NCBI RefSeq assembly: GCF_900115135.1
Contig: NZ_FOVK01000018.1
Location: 1 to 34,100 of the forward strand
DNA from: Proteiniclasticum ruminis
GTDB taxonomy: Bacteria; Bacillota; Clostridia; Clostridiales; Clostridiaceae
Reading direction: 5' to 3'
Length of the DNA stretch: 34,100 nt
Below the pieces are notes generated by a model, which was given only the letters and a program-made list of their open reading frames with translations, was not told the origin of the DNA and ran no database searches. Positions 7,966 through 16,388 of the stretch are shown piece after piece; positions within the stretch are counted from its first letter, which is position 1; the number at the start of each line of letters is the position of its first letter. The position numbers and the translations under genes were made by a program.

Positions 7966-8667
7966 TCAGAGGTTCTTCAAGGCCTCTTTCTGGAGAATCC
8001 GGATACGGTTTTGCGGAAGAGAAACCATGAGACCTTTCTCCTCGAACTCTACAAGTTTTCTGCTGATGGTTTCAGGAGTCGTCCCAAGAAGTGATGCCAA
8101 ATCCTTCTTCATCATGGGAAGCGTGACGAGTTCCTTCTGATTTTCCTCCATGAGACTCAGAAGATACAGTGCAATCCTTGTCTCCACTTTTTCAGTGGCA
8201 ATGGCTGCTGTCTGCCTTTCCTGGGCATCCAGACGCTTCGAGAACTCACTGAGGATTTCCATGGAGATGGTAGGATACTTCAGAAGCAGTCTTTGAAGAT
8301 CCTCTCTCCGGATGCTGCAGATTCTTGTGTCTTCCAAAGCTTCTCCATAGGAGTCATGGACCTTTTCATTAAACAGCGCCAGCTCCCCTGTAAAATCTCC
8401 TGGCTGAAGAATCCTTAAAAGCTGCTCTTTCCCCTGCTCTGAAAGTCTGTAGATCTTCACCCTGCCCTGGCTGATGATATAAAGGGCATCAGAAGATTCT
8501 CCCGCCTGATACACCAGCTCCCCTTTACGGTAAGACAGGCTTTCGATGAGCGCAGAGATTTCTTCCATTTTATCTTCCTCCAGGTGATTGAAGATGGGCA
8601 CCCTGCTGATGCAGCTTTTCTCGCTGAGTCCATGGCTGCATCCATGACCACAGGTTCCTTCACTCAT
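7966..8667 (-). CDS. FNR-type Crp/Fnr transcription regulator
   Basis: 233 residues. Cyclic-nucleotide-like effector domain about 25-140, long dimer helix, then a winged helix whose recognition helix reads TTPETISRKLVEF. It matches the E-x2-S-R arrangement that in E. coli FNR reads TTGAT half sites. Cysteines C6, C10 and C19 are followed by a fourth in LEDTRICSIRRED, at the place of the FNR C122, so a [4Fe-4S] oxygen-sensing cluster is plausible. The spacing differs from E. coli FNR. An SD (GGGAGGGAG) precedes the ATG. No TTGAT-N4-ATCAA site was found by eye in the window, so its targets are unknown. Confidence 0.85.
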   Translation of the reverse strand: MSEGTCGHGCSHGLSEKSCISRVPIFNHLEEDKMEEISALIESLSYRKGELVYQAGESSDALYIISQGRVKIYRLSEQGKEQLLRILQPGDFTGELALFNEKVHDSYGEALEDTRICSIRREDLQRLLLKYPTISMEILSEFSKRLDAQERQTAAIATEKVETRIALYLLSLMEENQKELVTLPMMKKDLASLLGTTPETISRKLVEFEEKGLMVSLPQNRIRILQKEALKNL

Positions 8668-8769
8668 ACTGCTCCCTCCCTCTTTTTATTCTTTCACTAC
8701 CCATTATACTCCAAATCCAATAGACGTTGTTCCTGAAGTAGCCTCTCCCTTTTTCCCTGGAACATGAAT

Positions 8770-8795
8770 AAAACCCCGGCTTCCACCAGGGTTTT
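8770..8795 (-). terminator. Terminator of the EAL gene
   Basis: On the minus strand AAAACCCTGG (8795-8786) pairs with CCGGGGTTTT (8779-8770), with one G-U pair that is a C-A mismatch on the plus strand, so the stem is better in minus-strand RNA. TTTTATTC follows. Confidence 0.8.
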
Positions 8796-8812
8796 ACTCA
8801 TCTTTCTTTATG

Positions 8813-11089
8813 CTAAGAGGACAGTTCTCTGAAACCATTCCCTGGTCTTTCTTTTGCGAGCATCTCCAGAGCTTTCTCCTTCTCCAGAGGCATACTGATG
8901 TAATAGCCTTGGGCGTAATCGCACTGATGCTTCTTCAGAAACTCCAGCTGCTCTTCTGTTTCCACGCCTTCAGCCACCACCATGAGCCCCACACGATGGG
9001 CCATGGAAATGATGTCTATGGAGATATAGGAAGGTTTTTCATTCTCTTTGATTCTGCTGATGAAATGCCTGTCCAGCTTCACGGCATCTATGGATAGTTC
9101 ACGAAGTCTTGCAAGGGAGGAGAATCCTGTGCCGAAATCATCCATGGATACTTTAATTCCTTTCTTTCTGATCTGTCTCAGCTTCAGATTGATGAGATCA
9201 AAATTGTCAGAAAGGATGGATTCTGTAATCTCAAACTCCAGCATCTCCGGGTCCGTTTCATACTCTTTCAGCACTTCTTCCACATGGGATGTAAATTCTT
9301 TTCTTAATAGCTGCAGCACTGAAATATTGACGGCCACAGTTAAGCCTTTCTTGCCCGCTTGATCCAGCTCTTTCAAAAAACCGCAGGCTTTTTTCAGAAT
9401 GAGAAGCCCCAGATCATAGATCAGATGGTTTCTTTCTGCGATTTCAATAAACTCCAACGGGGGAATCATACCATAGACTGGAATCCTGAATCGTGCCAAT
9501 GCCTCAAAACCCATGATTCTTTCAGTTTCCAGACTGATCTTTGGTTGAAAATGCAGGAAAAAGATGTCACTTTTTAAGTCTTTCTCCTCAAGGAGCAGTC
9601 TGAGATTTCTCAAGATGCTTCTTTCCCTTTCCGCATGCTCCTCCATTTTCTCGTCAAAATACGGAATGCTCTCCACATCATGCTGAGTATTCTTTCTAGC
9701 GGCAATGGCCGCTGCTTTCAGGAGCGCTGCAGAGCTTCTGAACTGCCCAATATCAGGCACAACACCTATCCTCACCTGCAGCCTGTCTCTTTCATCTCCC
9801 GTGGAGAAATCCTGAGAAAAGAGGTTCTGCAGATTTCTTAGAAACCCTCTGTTGCCTTCCTGGCTTAAGGTTTCACAGAATATGCCCAGGTACTCCCCAT
9901 CCAGAAAGAACAGCTCCTGGTCTGTCCCCATTTGGGTCCGGATCCTCTCTGAAACTTCCTTCAGAAGAAGTTCCCCGTATTCATATCCATAGGTGTGGCC
10001 GAGTATGGCAAGGTTTTCCAGATGAAGCAGAATGAAATCTTTCCCCTGGAGCCGATGATTGTGGATTTCTTTATTCACATACTCTCTGAAGAACTGCTCA
10101 TTGGGAAGCCCTGTTCTTTCCTCATAATATGCAATCTCATAGAGCTTCTTGCTCTTCTTGAATGCATAGTAGAGCGTCCCTGTGACAATAAGAAAGATTA
10201 CAATGAATATGAGAACCCCGATAAAGATGATCTTTTCCACTTCAAGATCCATCCCACGAAGATCCCAGGCCAGAAGAAGAAGGCCTTGTTCCTCCTCTGC
10301 TGCCACCGGAGTCACTGTAAGAAACACAGGTATGCCCTGTATTTCTGTTCTTCCAGTTCTGTAGACAGTTTCCGTATTCATCTGAAGTGAAAGCTCTCCA
10401 TACTTCTTTCCAATATAAGAACCCTCACTGGAAGCCTGGACGGTCTCATCCCGGTCTAATAAAAGCACAAGATAGGGTTTATGTTCGTCATAGATCTGAT
10501 CCAAAAGAGCCTGGGATTCAAACTGGGCCATGAAGCCATTGATGCTCTCCGCAAGGACCCCCAGCTGATAGAAGTATCCATCTGCTCTTCTGATATAAAC
10601 ATATTTATAATGAAGTTTCGATTCTGTATCCTGACGGATGTTTTCCTCCAGATAATAGTCTCCACTTTTTTGGTATCTCTCCACAGGATGACCCGGCGAA
10701 GGGCTCCACCCCACAAACTGTCCATCCATGCTACTCACAAGAGTTCCTTCCGGATTATACAGATAAATGGCATCCAGCTGCAGCTTCTCTCCAAGAACCT
10801 TCAGATTCTCCTCATCTGTGACTCCATTGTAAAAGAGCACCGATTCTGCTGCGGCTCTCATTTTTTGACCAAGGATTTCTTTGAACATACGGTACGCTTC
10901 TGAAGAGTTTTCTATGGTCGCTTTGTAACTTCTGGCAAGATTTTCTGAAGAATTCTCAAAGGTCTCATACTGATTCTTCACCCGGTTCCGAACAACTAGG
11001 TACGTGGCGGAAGTGAAAAGAACAAACAGCAGCAGACAGGGCACCAGAAAATATAGAACATGCAGTCTCTTCTTTCTATTCTTTCCCAT
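8813..11089 (-). CDS. Membrane sensor with degenerate GGDEF and EAL phosphodiesterase domain
   Basis: 758 residues. TM1 (about 9-33), an extracellular CACHE-like sensor region (about 40-280), TM2 (about 287-310), a GGDEF-like domain (about 325-480) and an EAL domain (about 505-745). The signature GGDEF site reads LDGEYLG, so cyclase activity is unlikely. The EAL domain keeps FEALARF, the N of NISVLQL, EITES, DDFGTGFSSL, KLDRHF and EGVE, so it should hydrolyse c-di-GMP to pGpG. I place the start at 11089, where GGTG lies seven bases upstream, rather than 11107. It is transcribed alone from a promoter near 11150. The extracellular ligand is unknown. Confidence 0.88.
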   Translation of the reverse strand: MGKNRKKRLHVLYFLVPCLLLFVLFTSATYLVVRNRVKNQYETFENSSENLARSYKATIENSSEAYRMFKEILGQKMRAAAESVLFYNGVTDEENLKVLGEKLQLDAIYLYNPEGTLVSSMDGQFVGWSPSPGHPVERYQKSGDYYLEENIRQDTESKLHYKYVYIRRADGYFYQLGVLAESINGFMAQFESQALLDQIYDEHKPYLVLLLDRDETVQASSEGSYIGKKYGELSLQMNTETVYRTGRTEIQGIPVFLTVTPVAAEEEQGLLLLAWDLRGMDLEVEKIIFIGVLIFIVIFLIVTGTLYYAFKKSKKLYEIAYYEERTGLPNEQFFREYVNKEIHNHRLQGKDFILLHLENLAILGHTYGYEYGELLLKEVSERIRTQMGTDQELFFLDGEYLGIFCETLSQEGNRGFLRNLQNLFSQDFSTGDERDRLQVRIGVVPDIGQFRSSAALLKAAAIAARKNTQHDVESIPYFDEKMEEHAERERSILRNLRLLLEEKDLKSDIFFLHFQPKISLETERIMGFEALARFRIPVYGMIPPLEFIEIAERNHLIYDLGLLILKKACGFLKELDQAGKKGLTVAVNISVLQLLRKEFTSHVEEVLKEYETDPEMLEFEITESILSDNFDLINLKLRQIRKKGIKVSMDDFGTGFSSLARLRELSIDAVKLDRHFISRIKENEKPSYISIDIISMAHRVGLMVVAEGVETEEQLEFLKKHQCDYAQGYYISMPLEKEKALEMLAKERPGNGFRELSS

Positions 11090-11133
11090 ATATTCACCAA
11101 CTTCCATTTTTTAAATTTTTTAATGCTAATTTA

Positions 11134-11162
11134 AATTTATCAACTGACTATAAGGTTGTCAA
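11134..11162 (-). promoter_or_regulatory. Sigma-A-type promoter of the EAL gene
   Basis: On the minus strand a consensus TTGACA (11162-11157) is separated by exactly 17 bases from TAAATT (11139-11134), a fair -10 box. The start codon chosen for the EAL gene is 45 bases downstream of the -10. Confidence 0.6.
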
Positions 11163-11470
11163 TGAATATTATGAATGTTCTGTTTCAAGGAATAAACTAA
11201 TCAGATTCGCATAAAATAACAAATTATTCTGTGAATTGTTGCATATACTTCGGGAAACGCTTATTCAATCCAACAGCATAACAGAGTTCTTATATGAACT
11301 TGATCTTTTATACACAACTGAATAAAAACTCTATGAATACACTATTTATAAATCAGCCTTATTTTCTTGTTTTATTTTAATTATTATAATACTATATTTA
11401 AAATAACAAAAATACACCAGCTGTCCCTTTTTTTCGACATGAATCCAAAACATACCAAAACTTGTGTACA

Positions 11471-11501
11471 AAAAGAAGAGTATCCTCACTTAAAGATACT
11501 C
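11471..11501 (-). terminator. Terminator of the Fe-S oxidoreductase gene
   Basis: GAGTATC (11478-11484) pairs with GATACTC (11495-11501); on the minus strand the stem is followed by TTCTTTTTG. A second hairpin, GAAGATGGG (11541-11549) with CCCATCTTC (11555-11563), lies closer to the stop codon but has no T-tract. Confidence 0.65.
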
Positions 11502-11587
11502 CTTGTCTTCTTCTCTTCAGAACATCAGATTTTAGAGCTGGAAGATGGGAGTACCCCATCTTCTCTACTCTTTATCACTGGTGCTTT

Positions 11588-14272
11588 TTAGCCTAAAATT
11601 TTCCTCATGACTTTCTTTTTCGCAATCCGTACTTTTCTTTTGAGGACATTTTTCACTATCAGCGGTTTCAGTTCTGGAAAATCCACTCCAACGGCATCAT
11701 AGACTTTTTCCATTTTAATCGCATCAAACTTGCATCTGGTGGAGCATGCACCACAGCCTACACAAAGAAACGGATCCACCACAGAAATCCCACAGGACAG
11801 GCAGCGCATGGTCTCATTCCTAATTTGTTCTGGCGTTAAGATGCCTCTTGGATCACTGAACCCGAATGTCTCAGTCTCTTCTCTTACCGTATATACCCGT
11901 TCTCTGCTTACGGTATCATAGCCGCTGAAATCCACAGCATCCTTATCCACGGATACGAAAACTTTGTTGCTTCGTCCATAGACAAGGCTCTGGCCTCTAT
12001 GGACAAATCGGTGAATGGAAATGGCCGCCTCTTTGCCATGGGCAATGGCATGGATGGCGTACTTGGGTCCTGTGGCTGCATCTCCCCCTGCAAAAATGTC
12101 CTTGATGCTGGACTGGAGAGTCTGTGGATCCACAGCGATGGTGCCATTTGGATGAATCTCGATTTCCAGCCCCTTAAACATATCTCCCCAATGGATCTGT
12201 TGTCCTACAGAAAGAAGAATGGTATCCGCTTCAACGGTGATGCAGTCCTTTGGATCGAACAGCGGATTAAACTTTCCATTTTCATCCAAAGTACGTAAAC
12301 ACCGCATAAACTCAATGGCATAAGCCTTTCCGTTTTCAGTCAGAATGCGTTTGGGACCGTAGCTGTTCATAATGGCAATGCCTTCTTCTAAAGCTTCGTG
12401 CACCTCATCTTTTAAAGCAGGCATCGAGTCCCGCTCCTCCAGACAGAACATCTGAACCCCTTCATGATGGAGCCGGGAGGCCGTTCTCGCCACATCAATG
12501 GCCACATTCCCACCCCCGATGACTACGGTTTTTCCAAGAGGAGCTGCTGGTTCCTTTTGAGATACTTCTCTTAAGAAATCCACGCCTGAAGTCACATTAG
12601 GTGCATCTTCTCCCTCCAGAGACAGCTTCTTTCCTTTCTGAGCGCCAATGGCCACATAAAACGCCTGGAAGCCCTTCTCCCGAAGCTCCTTTATAGTGAT
12701 GTCCTTCCCCACCTCTACGCCGGTGATGAACTCGACGCCCAATGTTTTTAAGATCTCGATTTCAGCTTTTATGACATCTTTCTGGAGCCTGAACGCTGGG
12801 ATACCGTGCCGCAGCATCCCGCCCATCTCCTGTTCTTTTTCAAAAACACTCACCTGATAGCCTTCCACCGCCAGATAATACGCGCAGCTGAGACCGGAGG
12901 GTCCTCCTCCTAAGACTGCAATCTTCTTGTCATAGCTTTTTTTGATCTCCGGGATGAAGCGCTGGTCACTATGTAGATCCCGTTCTGCGATGAATTTTTT
13001 GATGTCATCTATGGCAACAGATGCATCAAGACCACTTCGCGTACAGGCATTTTCACAAAGGGCCGGACAGATACGTCCGCATACAGCAGGAAAAGGATTG
13101 TCCTTCTTGATCATGGCAAGGGCTTCCTCAAACCGCCCTTGGGAAGCCAGCTTGATATAGCCGGGTATGGAAATATGTGCCGGGCAGTCCGTTTTACATG
13201 GAGCGGTGCCCGTTTCCAGTGTTTCTTTTCTATTGGTCCGGTACTCTGGATTCCATTTGTCCGGTCCCCACTCCGTATCCCGGGGGTACTCTGTTCGAGG
13301 GGATACCTTCACCTCATCTTTGACACACAGTTTATGCCCCAGTCTAATGGCATTGGTGGGACAGACCTCCACACATTCTCCGCATCCCACACATTTGGTC
13401 TCGTCAATGGTGCTTACATAGTTGGAGCGCACCATATCGGGGTTATTGTACATACTGGCTGCCCTGAGCGCATAGCAGCTGCAGCCGCAGCAGTTGCAGA
13501 TGGCATGGGTGTGGCCGTCTCCTTCCGTATTGGGGATAGAGTGCATAAGACCGTCCCGCTCTGCTTTTCGGATGATCTCAAAAGCCTCTTCTTTGGTCAC
13601 TTCCCGTGCCCGCCCCGTCCGGATGTAGTATTCTGCTGCGTCACCCAGCTGAATGCACATATCCTCTTTCAGATGTCCGCACCCCTGATTGAGCTCTTCT
13701 CTTGAAGTTCGGCAGGAGCAGTCTGACACGGATAGAACACGGGCTTCATTGATATATTTGGATACCTCTTCAGAGGAAGCTCTTCTGGAGGATCCATCGA
13801 TGGAAGACTCAATGGGGATTACCCTCATGAGACCCAGCCCCACGGGGAAATTTCCAGCAGCGATAGGATTTCTCATGAGTCCATAATCATCGAAAGCTTT
13901 CCCGATTTCCGGATACTTTGCTGTATTCTCTTTGTTGTTCACGACCATTTCAAAGATTCCGGGTACCCAGGTCTCATACCAGTAGGTATCCTCCTCCCCT
14001 TCCCGTTTCACCGTAGCAACCCCTGCCATGGCCAGCTCCCAAAGGAGCTCCTTGGTTCGTTCCAGTGGCTTCTTGCACTTTCTGGCAATCTCCTCTGCAG
14101 TTAAGTGAACCCGGTACTCCAGGGCCAGAGCTACCTCCGCCATTTCTTCTGTGACAATCTTCTCCAGAAGCTTGAATCTGGGATCTGTTTCGGTGACTCC
14201 GTTTTTGGAGCCCATTTTTGTCATGGATACTTTATTTACGAATTTCAGTAAATTGATCTGAGTGGTCAACAT
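11588..14272 (-). CDS. Multidomain Fe-S / flavin NAD(P)-dependent oxidoreductase (GltD-like)
   Basis: 894 residues. The N-terminal part (30-110) looks like a winged helix. Then comes a cysteine-rich region (C185, C187, C198, C206 and CNCCGCSC at 259-266), a ferredoxin-like site CVGCGECVEVCP (294-305), a GltD-type Fe-S domain (CKTDCPAHISIPGYI 359-373, CGRICPALCENAC 398-410), an FAD Rossmann motif (LGGGPSG 454-460), an NAD(P) motif (GGGNVA 586-591) and a final ferredoxin motif (CVGCGACSTRC 837-847). It resembles the electron-input subunit of glutamate synthase and related NADPH:acceptor oxidoreductases, but no GltB partner is near. It probably moves electrons between NAD(P)H, flavin and Fe-S centres. 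GGGGG lies six bases before the ATG. It follows the 15124 membrane gene by 21 bp. Confidence 0.85.
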   Translation of the reverse strand: MLTTQINLLKFVNKVSMTKMGSKNGVTETDPRFKLLEKIVTEEMAEVALALEYRVHLTAEEIARKCKKPLERTKELLWELAMAGVATVKREGEEDTYWYETWVPGIFEMVVNNKENTAKYPEIGKAFDDYGLMRNPIAAGNFPVGLGLMRVIPIESSIDGSSRRASSEEVSKYINEARVLSVSDCSCRTSREELNQGCGHLKEDMCIQLGDAAEYYIRTGRAREVTKEEAFEIIRKAERDGLMHSIPNTEGDGHTHAICNCCGCSCYALRAASMYNNPDMVRSNYVSTIDETKCVGCGECVEVCPTNAIRLGHKLCVKDEVKVSPRTEYPRDTEWGPDKWNPEYRTNRKETLETGTAPCKTDCPAHISIPGYIKLASQGRFEEALAMIKKDNPFPAVCGRICPALCENACTRSGLDASVAIDDIKKFIAERDLHSDQRFIPEIKKSYDKKIAVLGGGPSGLSCAYYLAVEGYQVSVFEKEQEMGGMLRHGIPAFRLQKDVIKAEIEILKTLGVEFITGVEVGKDITIKELREKGFQAFYVAIGAQKGKKLSLEGEDAPNVTSGVDFLREVSQKEPAAPLGKTVVIGGGNVAIDVARTASRLHHEGVQMFCLEERDSMPALKDEVHEALEEGIAIMNSYGPKRILTENGKAYAIEFMRCLRTLDENGKFNPLFDPKDCITVEADTILLSVGQQIHWGDMFKGLEIEIHPNGTIAVDPQTLQSSIKDIFAGGDAATGPKYAIHAIAHGKEAAISIHRFVHRGQSLVYGRSNKVFVSVDKDAVDFSGYDTVSRERVYTVREETETFGFSDPRGILTPEQIRNETMRCLSCGISVVDPFLCVGCGACSTRCKFDAIKMEKVYDAVGVDFPELKPLIVKNVLKRKVRIAKKKVMRKILG

Positions 14273-14293
14273 ACTTTCCCCCTTCTATCTTTG

Positions 14294-15124
14294 TTATTCA
14301 TAGGCATAGTATTTTTCAGAGTATTTCAGAACAGTCTCTTTCTTCCGTGATTTGGAAAACACGTACAAAACATAGGCGAGATGAAGGGCAAAATTCACGA
14401 TCCCCCAAATCCTCAGAAAATCTGCACTGAACCAGGCACTGGAGTCCATCACTGGAGTGAAGATATCGTAAGAGGCTCGAATCAGAAGATGAACTGCCAG
14501 AGTATACACTCTTGCCATGAGCCATAAATCTACGCGTTTTTTAAAGAACATCCAGATCTGTGGCACAAGCAGGATGCAGAGACTGGAGGCAAAATAGGCA
14601 ATGTTCTCCCCATACACAAAGGCAGCATTCCAGGTCACATAGAGCAGACACCAGGCAAGAGGCAGATCTGCGAGAATTTCCGCAAAAGTGTTCTTCCCAT
14701 CATTTTTACCCACTCTCCAGTGCTTCGTTGGCAAAGGTATTGTCACACAGAGCATCAGTCCACATGCCGCATTGAAATAGTATCCTGAAGAGGCATCCTG
14801 AAGCATGGCTTCAATGATGTTCAGCATGAGGATGGCGTAGAGAATCCACATGGGCCACTTCTCTTTCAGCCTCATAAAGCTTTTTTCATGATGCCCGTCG
14901 TTGGAGATCCTGATGTAATTGAAAAACACCAGTGGAATCAGGATGCTGATGGTTTTCACCCATCGGAACCAGGAGTCGATGTTGAGAAACCAAAGAGGAA
15001 AAGAGCACAAGGCAATGATCGAAAACCACTTGTAGAACTGCTGCTTTTCTCTGGAGTATTCCAGAAAGAGAAACAGAAAGAGCATGTAGAAGACCATGGA
15101 AACGAAAATACTTAATAATGGCAT
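14294..15124 (-). CDS. Polytopic membrane protein, possibly DUF5692 family
   Basis: 276 residues with about eight hydrophobic segments separated by short loops, a basic C-terminal tail (SKSRKKETVLKYSEKYYAYE) and many tryptophans (WFSII, WFLNIDSWFRWVK, WMFFKKRVDLWLMAR). I recall a Clostridia family annotated DUF5692 with this look, but I am not sure. No heme or cofactor motif is obvious. It is the first gene of a two-gene unit with the Fe-S/flavin oxidoreductase, which suggests a membrane partner or an uptake system for that enzyme's substrate. It is divergent from the AraC regulator. Its SD, GGGGGAG, immediately follows a perfect hairpin. Confidence 0.7.
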   Translation of the reverse strand: MPLLSIFVSMVFYMLFLFLFLEYSREKQQFYKWFSIIALCSFPLWFLNIDSWFRWVKTISILIPLVFFNYIRISNDGHHEKSFMRLKEKWPMWILYAILMLNIIEAMLQDASSGYYFNAACGLMLCVTIPLPTKHWRVGKNDGKNTFAEILADLPLAWCLLYVTWNAAFVYGENIAYFASSLCILLVPQIWMFFKKRVDLWLMARVYTLAVHLLIRASYDIFTPVMDSSAWFSADFLRIWGIVNFALHLAYVLYVFSKSRKKETVLKYSEKYYAYE

Positions 15125-15134
15125 GATACTCCCC

Positions 15135-15164
15135 CTTATATTGTTACTGAATTAACAATATAAG
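15135..15164 (-). promoter_or_regulatory. Perfect inverted repeat touching the Shine-Dalgarno of the 15124 gene
   Basis: CTTATATTGTTA (15135-15146) and TAACAATATAAG (15153-15164) are exact reverse complements around a six-base spacer. In the mRNA of the 15124 gene the hairpin ends directly at GGGGGAG. It may be an operator for the divergent AraC regulator or another protein, or an RNA element affecting initiation. Confidence 0.6.
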
Positions 15165-15273
15165 ATTCTATTGATTCCTACAATACATAAAGACCGAGTT
15201 TACTCAGCCTAATTGTCATATTTTTAACAGTATGATAAGATGAGCTAAAGTATGGAATGACTGTGAGGTTCCC

Positions 15274-16218
15274 ATGGATCAGAACTGTAAAGATGTGTTT
15301 GAAGTCTACAATCTGCCTTTTGAATGCTATTTCAACGCCAGCATGAATCATGAAGAAACGGCCCATGACGAGATTGAGTTTGTCTGGCTTTTGGACGGCG
15401 AAGCCACCGTATGGTGTGAAGGTAAGGAGTACCTTCTTCTGCCGGATACCGTATTTATTTTTTATGTGAATCAAAGACACGCCATGAGGTCCGAGGGGCC
15501 TACCTATTCGGCTTCTTTCCGGTTCAAGAGAAAGTATCTGGAAGATTTGAATCTCTATTTCGAACGTCTCCCCTTTCAAAACAGAGTCTTTACCTTTGAT
15601 GAACTGGCACACAAATATCATGAGGTGCCCCTCATCATGTCTCAGCTCATTCTGCTGATGAAGTCTGGCGGGTCCACTGTGAATATCCGCTACAAGCTCA
15701 TGGGATTTTATAATATGTATGTCTTTGACCTGTACTCCGTTCGTCTTCAGCAGAAATATCTCGACATCAAAAAGAAGAACTATGACGAGTATCTTCTCCG
15801 ATTTCAGAAAATCAGCACGTATATAGAAGAGCATTACCATGAAAAAATCACCTTGGCTATTTTAGGAAGCCTTACTGGAATCAGTCCTACAAGACTCTCC
15901 CACTTTATCAAGGAGATTCTGGGTATTTCCTTTCAGGAGTATCTCCATAAGATCCGGCTGGAAAAGGCCATTGCTTCTTTAAAAAATACGGACTTGCCGG
16001 TGAAAGAGATTGTCCGATCCTGTGGGTTCAGTGATCAGAAGTATCTCAATGCCATCATGAAGGATCTTTTTCACTTGACCGCCCATCAATACAGAAAAAT
16101 CATGAAAGATGAAGTTCATTTTGGGGTGGAGGATTTCAGCTATCCTGATATGATCCACGAATTCTCCCATAAGCTCCATAAGATGAAAACTTCTGCTTTT
16201 CCGGGTATGGACGTCTAA
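15274..16218 (+). CDS. AraC-family regulator with cupin sensor domain
   Basis: 314 residues. An N-terminal cupin-like domain (about 15-90; DEIEFVWLLDGEATVWCEGKEYLLLPDTVFIF) would bind a small effector, and the C-terminal AraC domain (about 175-276) has two helix-turn-helices (about 193-212 and 243-262, the latter ending CGFSDQKYLNAIMK). A tail of about 35 residues follows. GAGG precedes the ATG by seven bases. It lies between the divergent membrane/Fe-S oxidoreductase unit and the co-directional Old Yellow Enzyme gene, so it probably controls one or both. The inducer is unknown. Confidence 0.88.
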   Translation: MDQNCKDVFEVYNLPFECYFNASMNHEETAHDEIEFVWLLDGEATVWCEGKEYLLLPDTVFIFYVNQRHAMRSEGPTYSASFRFKRKYLEDLNLYFERLPFQNRVFTFDELAHKYHEVPLIMSQLILLMKSGGSTVNIRYKLMGFYNMYVFDLYSVRLQQKYLDIKKKNYDEYLLRFQKISTYIEEHYHEKITLAILGSLTGISPTRLSHFIKEILGISFQEYLHKIRLEKAIASLKNTDLPVKEIVRSCGFSDQKYLNAIMKDLFHLTAHQYRKIMKDEVHFGVEDFSYPDMIHEFSHKLHKMKTSAFPGMDV

Positions 16219-16388
16219 GTGTTCTGCAGCTTCTCTGCTGTATAGAGCTATTAAAGAGGATGAAATCGTGCCAAAAAAACAATACAAAACCGGTGTTTTT
16301 CCGTATACTGATATTATGCAGGATGTCCACAGAACCTTTAACATATCTATATGGATGAAGAAAACGCCCCAATGAAAGGATGTTACTT

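Larger units (their letters stand above)
11108..11587. other. AT-rich intergenic region between the EAL and Fe-S oxidoreductase genes
   Basis: 480 bases with no convincing gene. A short plus-strand open frame at 11367-11591 lacks an RBS and family resemblance. The region holds the EAL promoter (11134-11162) on its left and terminator-like hairpins of the 14272 gene on its right (11471-11501 and 11541-11563). The middle, about 11200-11460, is plain AT-rich sequence in which I see nothing further. Confidence 0.6.

Noticed and set aside
11541-11563. GAAGATGGG hairpin as the main terminator of the Fe-S oxidoreductase gene
   Set aside because: The stem is good but no T-tract follows on the minus strand; the hairpin at 11478-11501 fits better.
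11367-11591. Short plus-strand open frame of 74 codons in the intergenic region
   Set aside because: No ribosome binding site, low-complexity composition, and it overlaps terminator hairpins of the neighbouring gene.
15172-15185. TTGATTCCTACAAT as an FNR site
   Set aside because: Only the first half matches TTGAT-N4-ATCAA; the second half does not.
15178-15840. 220-codon minus-strand frame opposite the AraC gene
   Set aside because: The AraC protein on the other strand has clear domains and an RBS; this frame is its shadow.
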